Positions 1-7,755 of a DNA stretch of 64,000 nucleotides are shown piece after piece (positions within the stretch are counted from its first letter, which is position 1; the number at the start of each line of letters is the position of its first letter). Both the position numbers and the translations under genes were made by a program. This DNA comes from Clostridium tagluense. Its GTDB lineage: Bacteria; Bacillota; Clostridia; Clostridiales; Clostridiaceae. The notes under the pieces are model-generated. The model ran no database searches. It saw nothing but the letters and a program-made list of their open reading frames with translations, and was not told where the DNA came from. The stretch is taken from contig NZ_BHYK01000010.1 of the NCBI RefSeq assembly GCF_003865095.1, forward strand, positions 82,368-146,367. Direction: 5' to 3'.

Positions 1-2
1 AA

Positions 3-296
3 ATTGTTCTTTCAATTGAGAAAGATAAACTTCGCAATAATGTTCATGCCAGCACATTCTTTTCTGTAAGAAAATCTGATCGTCCAACTGAGCGAAAAAA
101 AGGTTATGGTAAGCAACAATTATTACTTGTTTTAGAAATTGCAAAAGATATGAAAATTTCAAAAGTAATGATTATCTGTGATAAAGATAATATTTCTTCA
201 AGTCAGACTGCGATGGGTTGCGGTGGTATATTAACAGGCGGAAATTTCCATGAAGGTAAAGAACAACAAATATATTGGATTAACCTCCGCCAATAA
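3..296 (+). CDS. GNAT acetyltransferase, C-terminal part (cut by window start)
   Basis: The reading frame is open from the window edge to a TAA at 294-296. The visible 97 residues contain the acetyl-CoA loop (RPTERKKGYGKQQL) and the following ICDKDNISS strand-turn. Both also occur in the GNAT at 58367-58888, whose C-terminus is closely similar in layout (RPTERRKGY, ITCDKDNIAS). It would transfer an acetyl group from acetyl-CoA to an amine, but the substrate cannot be told. The segment just before the loop (ASTFFSVRKSD) departs from the usual HIGY-IRPTERR pattern, so it may be a divergent subfamily. The N-terminal half lies outside the window. Confidence 0.75.
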   Translation: MVLSIEKDKLRNNVHASTFFSVRKSDRPTERKKGYGKQQLLLVLEIAKDMKISKVMIICDKDNISSSQTAMGCGGILTGGNFHEGKEQQIYWINLRQ

Positions 297-504
297 GCAT
301 AATCTACAATAAGTTTCTTGCACAATATTCATAAAGTTCCTCATAAACAACGGTAAGATTTACTAGCGTAATTATATAAACTGGAATAGGTCTGTCTATA
401 CCTATTAGGCTAATAACAAGAAGTTAAAATATATAAGATTTTATTTAAAAGTGGTGCCGATGTAAATAACTACGAGTTAAAGACTATTCATATAATCTGT
501 AGGT

Positions 505-517
505 AAATAGTAATTTA
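505..517 (+). repeat. Intergenic 13-bp motif, copy 1
   Basis: AAATAGTAATTTA sits 60 bp before the abiH start. The same 13-mer recurs before the next genes at 1863, 2258 and 2744, and with one change at 3318. The rest of 297-576 is AT-rich and shows no convincing gene. Confidence 0.7.
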
Positions 518-576
518 TAAACAATGAAATATAGTTAACTAGACTATGATTAAAATTATATAGAGGGGGTGGGAAT

Positions 577-1602
577 ATGAATTTGAACGTAATTGGTAAT
601 GGATTCGACTTGTATCATGGTTTGCCTAGCAGTTATTACTATTTTGGTTGTTATTTGATTAAGAATGACCCTGAATTCTATGAAGAGATTGGAAAAATGT
701 ATGAGCTTAATCATTTAAAGATGGTTGGACCAGCTATAGCTCACGATTATGATTACGTGGTTGAGAATATTTTTTGGAGTGATTTTGAAAAGCATTTGTC
801 TAAGGTGGACGAGTACTTTGTGGTTGATACGTCAGCAGATGATTTAGATTTAGAATACCCTGACCCAGTAGAGATTAAACTAGAGCACGACAAGAATGCA
901 GACCAACTAAAGAAGAAGTTTGCCAAGTGGGTAAGAGACACTCTTGACCTCGAGTTGAACTACCCTTTAATTAAGGAGCGTTTATTGAATAGTAGTGACC
1001 TTGATTTAAGCAATGAAGATTACTTTTTACAATTCAATTATACTCATTCATTGCAAAAACTATATGGCATTGAGGACGATAAGATTTACTATGTACATGG
1101 CGAGTGCCTTGGAGATGATGGAGGTGAACTTATAGTTGGGCATGGCAATGACAGTAGAATTCAAGAAATCAAAGCAGTAATTGAGAAGTTGGATGAGAAA
1201 TATGATTTTACACAGAGTAGTTATAATAGAATCAATGAATATAGATGTCTGCTAAGCTACATACATAAACTCAGAAAGGATGTAGAAGGATGTAAAATGG
1301 GGTGTAGCTATTTCTACGATGTAATTGAAGGAGAGGTTGAGTATATCAATCTCTATGGTCTATCATTAGGAGAGGTTGATATACCATATCTGGTTCAAAT
1401 AAGACATAGATGGCCGAATGCCAAATGGACATTTTCCTATTATTCTGAGTTAAGTAAGGGCCGTATAAATGATGTTGCCAAGAATAGTTTGAATTTAGAT
1501 GAAGGTGAGTATGGAATGTTCAAATTTGCACATACGCTATCTCGAGATGTTTGCAGTGAAATTATTAGTATAAGAGATATTGACGAATACCCTAGTGTGT
1601 AG
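577..1602 (+). CDS. abiH: AbiH-family abortive-infection protein
   Basis: A 341-residue protein opening with VIGNGFDLYHGLPSSY, the N-terminal signature of the AbiH family (a lactococcal plasmid phage-abortive-infection protein; mechanism unresolved). A second family-typical stretch is FLQFNYTHSLQKLYG with YYVHGE near residues 149-175, followed by LIVGHGND. The length matches the family. The start has a strong ribosome binding site (GAGGGGGTGGG, 3 nt before ATG). It stands alone with its own upstream motif and a 118-bp hairpin directly downstream, so it looks like a self-contained cassette. The hairpin looks richer in GC than its surroundings, which suggests transfer. It probably acts in the cytoplasm during phage infection. 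Confidence 0.85.
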   Translation: MNLNVIGNGFDLYHGLPSSYYYFGCYLIKNDPEFYEEIGKMYELNHLKMVGPAIAHDYDYVVENIFWSDFEKHLSKVDEYFVVDTSADDLDLEYPDPVEIKLEHDKNADQLKKKFAKWVRDTLDLELNYPLIKERLLNSSDLDLSNEDYFLQFNYTHSLQKLYGIEDDKIYYVHGECLGDDGGELIVGHGNDSRIQEIKAVIEKLDEKYDFTQSSYNRINEYRCLLSYIHKLRKDVEGCKMGCSYFYDVIEGEVEYINLYGLSLGEVDIPYLVQIRHRWPNAKWTFSYYSELSKGRINDVAKNSLNLDEGEYGMFKFAHTLSRDVCSEIISIRDIDEYPSV

Positions 1603-1623
1603 AGCGCTGCCGTTAATTACATC

Positions 1624-1741
1624 GCCTAACAAAATTATTCCCGTACGCATTGCACATTCATTCACTGGGTGCAAACACCACCTGTGAAGAAGGGCTCTGA
1701 TGTTCCAGTGAAGGAACGACGGGAATAATAAAACGTTATAT
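1624..1741 (+). repeat. attC-like imperfect hairpin after abiH
   Basis: Begins with GCCTAAC (1624-1630, fits the integron R'' core RYYYAAC) and ends with GTTATAT (1735-1741, one base off GTTRRRY and like the Vibrio repeat end GTTATGC). Inside are an 11-bp perfect pair (ATTATTCCCGT 1634-1644 with 1719-1729) and a 12-bp pair with one mismatch (1657-1668 with 1705-1716). The geometry (outer cores, two stems, about 118 bp, same orientation as the gene before it) is that of a long attC site. No family search was possible, so this is a structural resemblance only. Confidence 0.55.
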
Positions 1742-1862
1742 GACATTTTAAATCTAATTAAACTCATGTTTACACATACCATTTTGTAATTTAAATTACA
1801 GAATATAGAGTGACAATTATAAATAAATTGAGAAGTAAAAGTTATTTGTATAATCGGCTGAC

Positions 1863-1875
1863 AAATAGTAATTTA
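1863..1875 (+). repeat. Intergenic 13-bp motif, copy 2
   Basis: AAATAGTAATTTA, identical to copy 1, 17 bp before the ATG of the next small gene. The preceding TGTATAATCG recurs at 3359-3368. Confidence 0.7.
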
Positions 1876-1892
1876 AAGGGAGAGTTATAGTA

Positions 1893-2189
1893 ATGCGAAT
1901 ATTCAGCAATTGGAATTTTAAAAAGCATTTTAGCATTTCTTTAGTTTTATCCTTTTGTATGGGAAGTATAGGGTACTTTTTAATTGATAAGTTTTTGGTA
2001 AATAAAGTATTCACTAAAGAAATACCTGGAAATCCAACTTTATATTCTCCTACGGCACATTCTAGCACTATATTTACTGTATTCGGTTCACCTTTAGAAA
2101 TAATAATATTCATAGGAATATTATTATTAATTATGTTATTGTTACTGTACAAACCTGTTAAATGGGTGATAAACAAACTAAGAAAATAA
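1893..2189 (+). CDS. Small two-pass membrane protein
   Basis: A 98-residue protein of no family I recognise. It has one hydrophobic segment at about residues 13-33 (ISLVLSFCMGSIGYFLI), a short polar loop, and a second very hydrophobic segment at about 66-88, then a basic tail (KPVKWVINKLRK). The tail suggests a cytoplasmic C-terminus by the positive-inside rule. AAGGGAG lies 8-10 nt before the ATG. It is the second gene of a block whose genes are each preceded by the same 13-bp motif. An accessory or immunity-type role is possible, but nothing shows it. Confidence 0.6.
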   Translation: MRIFSNWNFKKHFSISLVLSFCMGSIGYFLIDKFLVNKVFTKEIPGNPTLYSPTAHSSTIFTVFGSPLEIIIFIGILLLIMLLLLYKPVKWVINKLRK

Positions 2190-2257
2190 TGTAGATTTAT
2201 ACAGTGCACTGCATGGGTACTTATATTATTAAATTCCAAATTGATGTTGACTAGTAT

Positions 2258-2270
2258 AAATAGTAATTTA
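2258..2270 (+). repeat. Intergenic 13-bp motif, copy 3
   Basis: AAATAGTAATTTA within a longer match to copy 4: both read GTTGA-TA-TATAAATAGTAATTTA with two differences. Confidence 0.75.
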
Positions 2271-2292
2271 TTTTGAAAGAAAGGTGATCAAT

Positions 2293-2718
2293 ATGGAAGA
2301 TGTAAAAATGATAACTAAAAAAGATGTGATGGAAGAGTTGCAACTATTGATTGAAAAATACAAATTTAATATAGATGTTATATCAAGATTAATAGGTGTA
2401 AAAAAAGAGGTTATTTTAAGTCAAGATGAAAAAAAACTATTTGAAAATTCTAAAGACTTTTCTAAAATGTCTAATTTAATTTCTATGCTTGAACTTAGTG
2501 GAAAAGATGATGCTGATTTTAAAATTGGAGCATTTTTGCGAGTGTTATTAGAATATCATAGTATTTCAGCAGAAACAATTGCATTAATGTCTGGAGTTAG
2601 TGAAAAAGAAGTTATTGATTTAGTGGAAAATCCTAAGTTAGTATCTTTAGAAAGTAAATATAAAATCTCTAAAACAGTAATGTCATTACGCTTTTTACTT
2701 AAGGAATTAGAACCATAA
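2293..2718 (+). CDS. HTH-like hypothetical protein
   Basis: A 141-residue all-alpha protein. Two internal segments read like helix-turn-helix pairs: FNIDVISRLIGVKKEVILS at about 28-46 and ISAETIALMSGVSEKEVIDL at about 96-115. The two resemble each other, so the protein may be a duplicated HTH fold. The ATG at 2293 is preferred over an in-frame GTG three codons upstream because AAAGGTGAT lies at the right distance from it. Function unknown. DNA binding is an inference from the two segments only. It is flanked by motif copies 3 and 4. Confidence 0.6.
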   Translation: MEDVKMITKKDVMEELQLLIEKYKFNIDVISRLIGVKKEVILSQDEKKLFENSKDFSKMSNLISMLELSGKDDADFKIGAFLRVLLEYHSISAETIALMSGVSEKEVIDLVENPKLVSLESKYKISKTVMSLRFLLKELEP

Positions 2719-2743
2719 ATTCCAGTTTAAAGTTGAGTATTAT

Positions 2744-2756
2744 AAATAGTAATTTA
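2744..2756 (+). repeat. Intergenic 13-bp motif, copy 4
   Basis: AAATAGTAATTTA, 26 bp after the stop of the HTH-like gene and 26 bp before the kinase ATG, that is, exactly between two genes. Confidence 0.75.
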
Positions 2757-2782
2757 GTCAATTCAGAAGGGTGAGATATTAG

Positions 2783-3286
2783 ATGGATGGAGTACCGAAA
2801 TTAATAATACTAAGAGGTAATTCTGGAAGTGGTAAGACTACCACAGGAAAAGCTTTACAAAGAAAATTTGGACATGGTACAATGCTAATTTCACAAGATG
2901 TTGTTAGAAGAGAAATGCTATTTGTGAAAGATGGACCTAATACAGAAGCCAGTCAATTATTAAATGAACTTGCACTATACGGGAAAAAACATTGCAATAT
3001 TATAATTTTAGAAGGAATTTTAAATTCTAACTGGTATAAAAAACTATTTGAAAATTTATTTGATGAATTTGATAAACAAATTTTTGCATATTACTTTGAC
3101 ATTCCTTTTGAAGAAACACTAATTCGTCATAAACAAAAGCTTAATACCCATGAATTTGGAGAAATAGAAATGAAAAGATGGTGGAATGAAAAAGATTTAT
3201 TAGATATTATTCCTGAAGTATGCATTCATAAAGAACTAAGTTTAAATGAAATAGTGAATATGATTTATTATGATGTTATAAAGTAA
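2783..3286 (+). CDS. P-loop kinase-like protein (AAA_33/zeta-like)
   Basis: A 167-residue P-loop NTPase. The Walker A motif GNSGSGKTT is at about residues 12-20, followed by SQDVVRREM (a nucleoside/nucleotide-kinase-type second strand) and IIILEGIL at about 72-79, a likely Walker B region. Length and layout match small phosphotransferases of the AAA_33 group that phosphorylate small molecules, sugars or nucleosides. The substrate cannot be assigned. AAGGGTGAG precedes the ATG. It ends the block of motif-separated genes. A zeta-toxin-like role is possible but there is no adjacent epsilon-type antitoxin. Confidence 0.75.
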   Translation: MDGVPKLIILRGNSGSGKTTTGKALQRKFGHGTMLISQDVVRREMLFVKDGPNTEASQLLNELALYGKKHCNIIILEGILNSNWYKKLFENLFDEFDKQIFAYYFDIPFEETLIRHKQKLNTHEFGEIEMKRWWNEKDLLDIIPEVCIHKELSLNEIVNMIYYDVIK

Positions 3287-3317
3287 TTAATAAACTCAAA
3301 TTAAGAATGAATAAGAT

Positions 3318-3330
3318 AAATAGGAATTTA
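3318..3330 (+). repeat. Intergenic 13-bp motif, copy 5 (one mismatch)
   Basis: AAATAGGAATTTA, one base different from copies 1-4, 32 bp after the kinase stop. The remaining gap to 3489 holds a second TGTATAATCGA stretch and no gene that I can support. Confidence 0.6.
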
Positions 3331-3488
3331 TATATGAAATGCAATTGTAGATTATTTTGTATAATCGAACGTTTGCAACAGGGTGATAAGGCTGTCATAT
3401 CCAAATTTTATAAATAATAGCGCAATTGAAATGTGGCTTACAGTATTAATCATCTTTGACTTGAAAGCTTAAAAATGAGTGTACGAGC

Positions 3489-3959
3489 ATGACTAATGAA
3501 ACCCTTGAACTAATTTGCCGAAATGCCGATATCTCTGTGGGAACACCAATCGGTGATGTTGGAATTATCCTTGATGTCATTGAAAATACAAAAAACCGTA
3601 AATTCCAATACTTGAGAAATGGAGAATTAAGATCACATGGTTGGAATTTAAGGTTTAATGGCAAACCTTTACCGAAAGGATGTTTTGGATATCAAGATAT
3701 AATTATCTTGCTTGAAGATAATATTCCTGTTGGTATCGTGTTTCCGATGGGTGAAAGTGATTTGCATGTTTTAGTCTTAGAAGAATATCAAGGCAGGGGT
3801 ATTATGAGTGATTTTATGAGTAGTGGAATCGTTCATCAACTGAATCCAAGACTTTCGAGTATCTCAACTAATTACTCTCTCGAATTTGAACCAGAAATGT
3901 ACAGTAAAATGAAGCATCTTGCGTCTAAAGCAGGATTGGAATTACGCATGTCATCTTAA
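3489..3959 (+). CDS. GNAT-like acetyltransferase
   Basis: A 156-residue protein whose centre carries an acetyl-CoA-loop-like motif: VLVLEEYQGRGIMSDFM at about residues 94-110, matching the GNAT pattern of a strand followed by Q/R-x-x-G-x-G/A. The N-terminal half is not a typical GNAT start, and the C-terminal part (FEPEMYSKMKHLASKAGLEL) looks like the usual last helix. The ribosome binding site is poor (GAGTGTACGAGC before ATG), so translation may be weak or the true start may differ. Substrate unknown. Confidence 0.6.
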   Translation: MTNETLELICRNADISVGTPIGDVGIILDVIENTKNRKFQYLRNGELRSHGWNLRFNGKPLPKGCFGYQDIIILLEDNIPVGIVFPMGESDLHVLVLEEYQGRGIMSDFMSSGIVHQLNPRLSSISTNYSLEFEPEMYSKMKHLASKAGLELRMSS

Positions 3960-3982
3960 CTGGGTGTGAATGTCAACATATG

Positions 3983-4010
3983 TAGGCATTTACTGCCTAT
4001 GTTTATTTTC
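3983..4010 (+). terminator. Probable terminator after the GNAT-like gene
   Basis: Stem TAGGCA (3983-3988) / TGCCTA (3994-3999) with a 5-nt loop, followed by a T-rich stretch (GTTTATTTTC), 24 bp past the stop codon. Confidence 0.6.
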
Positions 4011-4052
4011 AAAGGCTAACGATATTACTATTATAAGCATAATGTGTAAGTC

Positions 4053-4070
4053 GACAAATTCCAATTTGTC
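4053..4070. promoter_or_regulatory. Perfect palindrome GACAAATT-CC-AATTTGTC
   Basis: Two 8-bp arms with a 2-bp spacer, a size and symmetry typical of a dimeric repressor site. It lies in the 374-bp gap before the next GNAT, about 265 bp from its start. No regulator gene is adjacent, so its use is unknown. Confidence 0.4.
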
Positions 4071-4169
4071 TGATTGAATAAAACTAGAATAATGTGTGAT
4101 TTAGTTAATTCGTATTTTTGAAATTTGTTACAGAATATGTATATGAGTGTAGATAATAGCCATAGTTTT

Positions 4170-4238
4170 CAGCTTCCTATTATCCATATAATTGGAAGTT
4201 GAAAAATGAACATAAACACTGAATCTAAATGTTTATGT
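4170..4238 (+). other. Two tandem hairpins in a leader region
   Basis: Hairpin 1 pairs CAGCTTCC (4170-4177) with GGAAGTTG (4194-4201). Hairpin 2 pairs ACATAAACA (4210-4218) with TGTTTATGT (4230-4238), all nine bases. Both lie about 100-160 bp before the next GNAT start. They could be an attenuator, a terminator pair or a cassette junction. No antibiotic leader peptide is obvious. Confidence 0.45.
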
Positions 4239-4333
4239 GAAAAATGAAAATGGTTATGGAGTTGAAATTATAGACAAATAATTGAAACTTTTTTCAAATG
4301 AACATACAGAATATAAATGAAAGGAAGCGTATA

Positions 4334-4822
4334 ATGGATATTAAAATTAGACGAGCATCCATAAAAGATTTAGATGTAGTAACTCAGGTGGAAGTGATTT
4401 GTTTTTCAGAGGCAGAAGCAGCTACGAAAGTATCATTAGAACAGCGTATTAAGACATTTCCAGAAAGCTTTTTTGTAGCAGAAATAGATGGGGAAATAAT
4501 TGGTTTTATTAATGGTTGCGTTATCAATGGAACTGTTATCTATGATGACCTCTTTAACGATCCTACGCTACATATTCAACAGGGGCATTACCAGACTATT
4601 TTTGGGCTTGATGTGATACCCCCTTATCGTAACCAGGGAATTGCAGCACAGTTAATGCATTATATGATAGACGTAGCAAGAGGAGCAGGTCGCAAAGGTG
4701 TTATTCTAACTTGTAAAGAGGAACTTATTAATTATTATAAAAAGTTTGGATACGTAGACAAAGGTATATCAGAATCAGTACATGGTGGAGCAAAATGGTA
4801 TGATATGATTTTAGAGTTTTAG
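4334..4822 (+). CDS. GNAT acetyltransferase, arylalkylamine (AANAT)-like
   Basis: A 162-residue GNAT. It starts with the usual IRRASIKDLDVVTQVE strand-helix. The acetyl-CoA loop is FGLDVIPPYRNQGIAAQLM at about residues 93-111 (R-x-x-G-I/x-A). The late LTCKEELINYYKKFGY is the standard C-terminal helix-strand. The ending HGGAKWYDM is characteristic of the AANAT-like bacterial subgroup. ATG 4334 is chosen over an in-frame ATG 12 codons earlier because AAGGAAG lies just upstream. The real amine substrate is unknown. Confidence 0.85.
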   Translation: MDIKIRRASIKDLDVVTQVEVICFSEAEAATKVSLEQRIKTFPESFFVAEIDGEIIGFINGCVINGTVIYDDLFNDPTLHIQQGHYQTIFGLDVIPPYRNQGIAAQLMHYMIDVARGAGRKGVILTCKEELINYYKKFGYVDKGISESVHGGAKWYDMILEF

Positions 4823-4992
4823 ACATAGATTCACAGCAAAATTATTGTTTATATGTCTATGATTTACGCTATATCGATTGGAAGACAAATTCATCACATT
4901 AGCTTATGGTGAAAATAACAGTAGCTCTTAAGCGTAAAAATGATGAAGAATAACAGTGTGTATTAATGTTTAAATTCGGGGAGGTAAATGTT

Positions 4993-5523
4993 GTGGAAAT
5001 GCTAGTTACTAATAGATTGATATTAAGAGAGTGGAAAGAAAATGATAGCGCAGATTTATATGAATATGCTAAAAGTAAGTTAGTAGGTCCTAATGCTGGT
5101 TGGCCACCACATAAAAATGAGGAAGAAAGTAAAGAAATAGTAAACATGTTCATTGAAAATAACGATACCTATGCTATAGTTTTAAAGTCAGAAAACAAAG
5201 TAATTGGCGCTATAGGCCTTCATAATAGAAAACCTGATGAAACACTTTCTCACTTAAAACAAAAAGAAATAGGGTATGTTTTAAATCCTAAATATTGGGG
5301 TAATGGGTTTATTCCGGAAGCTGTAAATCACTTAATTGAGTATGGATTTAATGAATTGAATTTAGATTTAATTTGGTGTGGACACTTTGATTTTAATCAT
5401 AATTCTAAAAGAGTTAATGAAAAATGTGGATTTATATATAGATTTCAAAAAACTGAAAAATTAAAACTATTAGATAACAAGGAAGTTACCACATTATATT
5501 ACAGTATATTTAAAGGCTTATAA
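4993..5523 (+). CDS. GNAT acetyltransferase, RimJ/RimL type
   Basis: A 176-residue protein of the acetyltransferase_3 (RimJ/RimL) group. It has LVTNRLILREWKENDSADLYEYA at the N-terminus, IGYVLNPKYWGNGFIPEAVNHLI as the acetyl-CoA loop (G-x-G-x-x-x-E-A), and HNSKRVNEKCGF near the end. A GTG start at 4993 is preferred because CGGGGAGG (4977-4984) is 8 nt upstream. The in-frame ATG at 4966 lies before that site. RimJ/L relatives acetylate protein N-termini, but accessory members often modify small molecules. Confidence 0.82.
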   Translation: MEMLVTNRLILREWKENDSADLYEYAKSKLVGPNAGWPPHKNEEESKEIVNMFIENNDTYAIVLKSENKVIGAIGLHNRKPDETLSHLKQKEIGYVLNPKYWGNGFIPEAVNHLIEYGFNELNLDLIWCGHFDFNHNSKRVNEKCGFIYRFQKTEKLKLLDNKEVTTLYYSIFKGL

Positions 5524-5581
5524 CTTTGATTTCTGTATAAAACTGTTCTACATTAGTATTATATATGTTATTATTACTAGG

Positions 5582-5629
5582 GCAACTTAAATAACTAGGT
5601 AGGCTATTAGCCTATTTTATTTAAGCTGC
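5582..5629. repeat. Two-storey hairpin at the accessory/backbone border
   Basis: An outer stem GCA + CTTAAATA (5582-5593) pairs with TATTTAAG + TGC (5618-5629). An inner stem TAGGCT/AGCCTA lies at 5600-5614. There is no clear T-run, so it is not a classic terminator. It separates the GNAT block from the conserved Met gamma-lyase-like gene and may mark an insertion edge. Confidence 0.5.
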
Positions 5630-5688
5630 TTTAGGTGTAATTTTAAATACATATATAATAAATTAATGACAAAAGGGGACCTGGAATC

Positions 5689-6969
5689 ATGATAGATATA
5701 ACAAAAACATACCTTCAAAACAAGTATAAAATAAGCTCGAAAACCCTAGAACTCTATGATATAGCAATACAAGATGTTCAAAAGGAGTTTGAAATTCTTG
5801 ATGAAATAAGAGAGTTTAATCAACTCAAGGTTTTGACAGCATTGCAAGATGAAAGAATTAGCGACGCTCATTTTACAAATTCATCTGGATATGGTTATGG
5901 CGATATCGGACGAGATTCATTAGATAAGGTATATGCGAGGATTTTTAATTGTGAGAGTGCACTAGTGAGACCACATTTCGTAAATGGAACACATGCAATT
6001 GGAGCAGCCTTATTTGGTAATTTAAGACCTAATGATACCATGATGTCTGTATGCGGAACACCTTACGATACACTTCTTAATATAATAGGTATAAATCTTA
6101 CAGAAGATATAGGATCATTAAAAGATTATGGTGTAAAATATAAGCAATTAGAATTAACCCATGACTCTAAAGTTGATATTGATTTAATGAAAAAGAATCT
6201 ACTAGAAGATAAGTCAATTAAGCTAATTCATATTCAAAGATCCACAGGATATGGATGGAGAAAAGCATTATTAATTTGTGAAATAGAAGAGATTATAAAA
6301 GCTGCAAAAGCTATAAATCCAAAGGTTATTTGCTTTGTAGATAATTGTTATGGCGAATTTATGGACGTTCATGAGCCTACAGATGTAGGTGCAGACTTAG
6401 TTGCAGGTTCACTTATAAAAAATATTGGTGGAGGTATTGCACCTACAGGTGGTTATATTGCAGGTAAAGAAGAATATGTAGTGCAAGCTTCTTATAGATT
6501 AACAACTCCTGGAATAGGAGGGGAGTGTGGTTCTACCTTTGGAGTTATGCGTACTTTATTTCAAGGGTTATTCTTAGCACCTCATGTAGCTATGGAAGCA
6601 TTGAAGGGTGCTATCTTTTGTGCAAGAATTATGGAACTTGCAGGCTTTGAAGTTCTTCCTAAATATACGGATAAAAGAAGCGATATAATTCAAGCTATAA
6701 AATTTAACAATAAGGAAAAGTTGATTAATTTCTGTAGGGGTATACAAGAGGGGTCTCCCATTGATTCTTTTGCTCAATGTGAACCTTGGGATATGCCAGG
6801 ATATGCAGATAAGGTTATAATGGCAGCAGGGGCATTTATTCAGGGCTCATCAATAGAATTATCTGCAGATGCACCAATTAGAGAGCCTTATATAGCATAT
6901 TTACAGGGTGGATTAACCTTTGATCATGCTAAGATTGGAATACTAATAGCGCTTTCAAAAGTTATTTAA
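5689..6969 (+). CDS. Methionine gamma-lyase family ('aluminum resistance') protein
   Basis: A 426-residue PLP fold type I protein of the Alu_resist/methionine gamma-lyase-like family. Visible features are GYGYGDIGRDSLDKVYARIF near residue 64, a PLP-phosphate loop region (NGTHAIGAALFG at about 99-110), the conserved CFVDNCYGEF segment at about 215-224 with the cofactor Asp, and the PLP-lysine context GSLIKNIGGGIAPTGGYIAG at about 240-259. In clostridia this gene commonly lies next to lexA, as here. Its physiological reaction is not settled; C-S lyase activity is inferred from the family. AAGGGGACC precedes the ATG. Confidence 0.88.
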   Translation: MIDITKTYLQNKYKISSKTLELYDIAIQDVQKEFEILDEIREFNQLKVLTALQDERISDAHFTNSSGYGYGDIGRDSLDKVYARIFNCESALVRPHFVNGTHAIGAALFGNLRPNDTMMSVCGTPYDTLLNIIGINLTEDIGSLKDYGVKYKQLELTHDSKVDIDLMKKNLLEDKSIKLIHIQRSTGYGWRKALLICEIEEIIKAAKAINPKVICFVDNCYGEFMDVHEPTDVGADLVAGSLIKNIGGGIAPTGGYIAGKEEYVVQASYRLTTPGIGGECGSTFGVMRTLFQGLFLAPHVAMEALKGAIFCARIMELAGFEVLPKYTDKRSDIIQAIKFNNKEKLINFCRGIQEGSPIDSFAQCEPWDMPGYADKVIMAAGAFIQGSSIELSADAPIREPYIAYLQGGLTFDHAKIGILIALSKVI

Positions 6970-7045
6970 AATCAAGCTCATATATTAAACTAACTTCACT
7001 TTACCTGTTAAATACTTTTGCTAGTTAAGCTGGTACGGGAATATC

Positions 7046-7082
7046 AAAAACCTGCAATGATTATATTATTTGCAGGTTTTTG
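7046..7082. terminator. Bidirectional intrinsic terminator
   Basis: AAAAACCTGCA (7046-7056) pairs with TGCAGGTTTTT (7071-7081). The A-run and T-run make it work for the Met gamma-lyase-like gene (+) and lexA (-). Confidence 0.85.
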
Positions 7083-7121
7083 TTGTATACAAAATAATAT
7101 TGAAATGCTTTAGGTGATGAT

Positions 7122-7730
7122 TTAATACTTTCTGTAAATACCAACAAGTACTCCTAAGATTGCACAGTCATCAACTATAATAGGGGCCATAGTTGAATTT
7201 TCAGGTTGAAGTCTTATATGACCCTTTTCCTTGAAAAATCTTTTTATAGTTGCTTCATTATCAATAAGAGCCACCACTATATCACCATTTTTAGAGGTAT
7301 TAATTTTCTCAATTATAGCTAGGTCTCCATCTAATATACCGGCTTCAATCATACTGCTACCAGAAACTTTAAGCATAAATAATTCATTATTGGTTTTAGT
7401 AAAATTTAGTGGAATAGTAAATGTGTCTTCAACATTTTCAACTGCGAGTATTGGTATTCCAGCTGTAATTTTTCCTATAATAGGGATATCTATTAGTTCT
7501 TTTCTTGTGACACTATCCTTTAATAATTCAATTGCGCGAGGCTTGGTAGGGTCTCTACGAATATATCCTTTTTTCTCTAATCTTTCTAAATGGCCATGAA
7601 CAGTTGAGGTAGATTTTAATCCTACAGCCACGCATATTTCTCTTACAGAAGGTGGATATCCTTTTAATTGAACTTGCTCTTTTATGTAGTTATATATTTC
7701 GCTTTGTTTATCTTTTTTTTGAGTTAACAT
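7122..7730 (-). CDS. lexA: LexA repressor
   Basis: A 202-residue SOS repressor. The winged HTH is at about residues 26-60 ([14 protein letters not shown], then [17 protein letters not shown]). The self-cleavage bond is Ala90-Gly91 (KITAGIP), the catalytic Ser126 lies in VSGSSM, and Lys163 in EATIKRFF. All residues for RecA-stimulated autocleavage are present, so it should be functional. The ATG at 7730 is chosen because GAGAGGTG precedes it by 5-6 nt; a longer in-frame start would have no such site. An SOS box overlaps its own promoter, so it is autoregulated. Confidence 0.95.
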   Translation of the reverse strand: MLTQKKDKQSEIYNYIKEQVQLKGYPPSVREICVAVGLKSTSTVHGHLERLEKKGYIRRDPTKPRAIELLKDSVTRKELIDIPIIGKITAGIPILAVENVEDTFTIPLNFTKTNNELFMLKVSGSSMIEAGILDGDLAIIEKINTSKNGDIVVALIDNEATIKRFFKEKGHIRLQPENSTMAPIIVDDCAILGVLVGIYRKY

Positions 7731-7755
7731 AAAAACACCTCTCATTCGTATTAAA

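Noticed and set aside
1537..1782. 81-codon minus-strand frame over the end of abiH and the hairpin
   Set aside because: No ribosome binding site, runs antisense through the abiH 3' end and the imperfect inverted repeat; a shadow.
1817..2239. 140-codon minus-strand frame opposite the 2-TM protein
   Set aside because: Hydrophobicity and Asn runs come from reading the antisense of a membrane protein in AT-rich DNA; the plus-strand gene has a proper start site.
7230..7600. 122-codon plus-strand frame
   Set aside because: Antisense of lexA.
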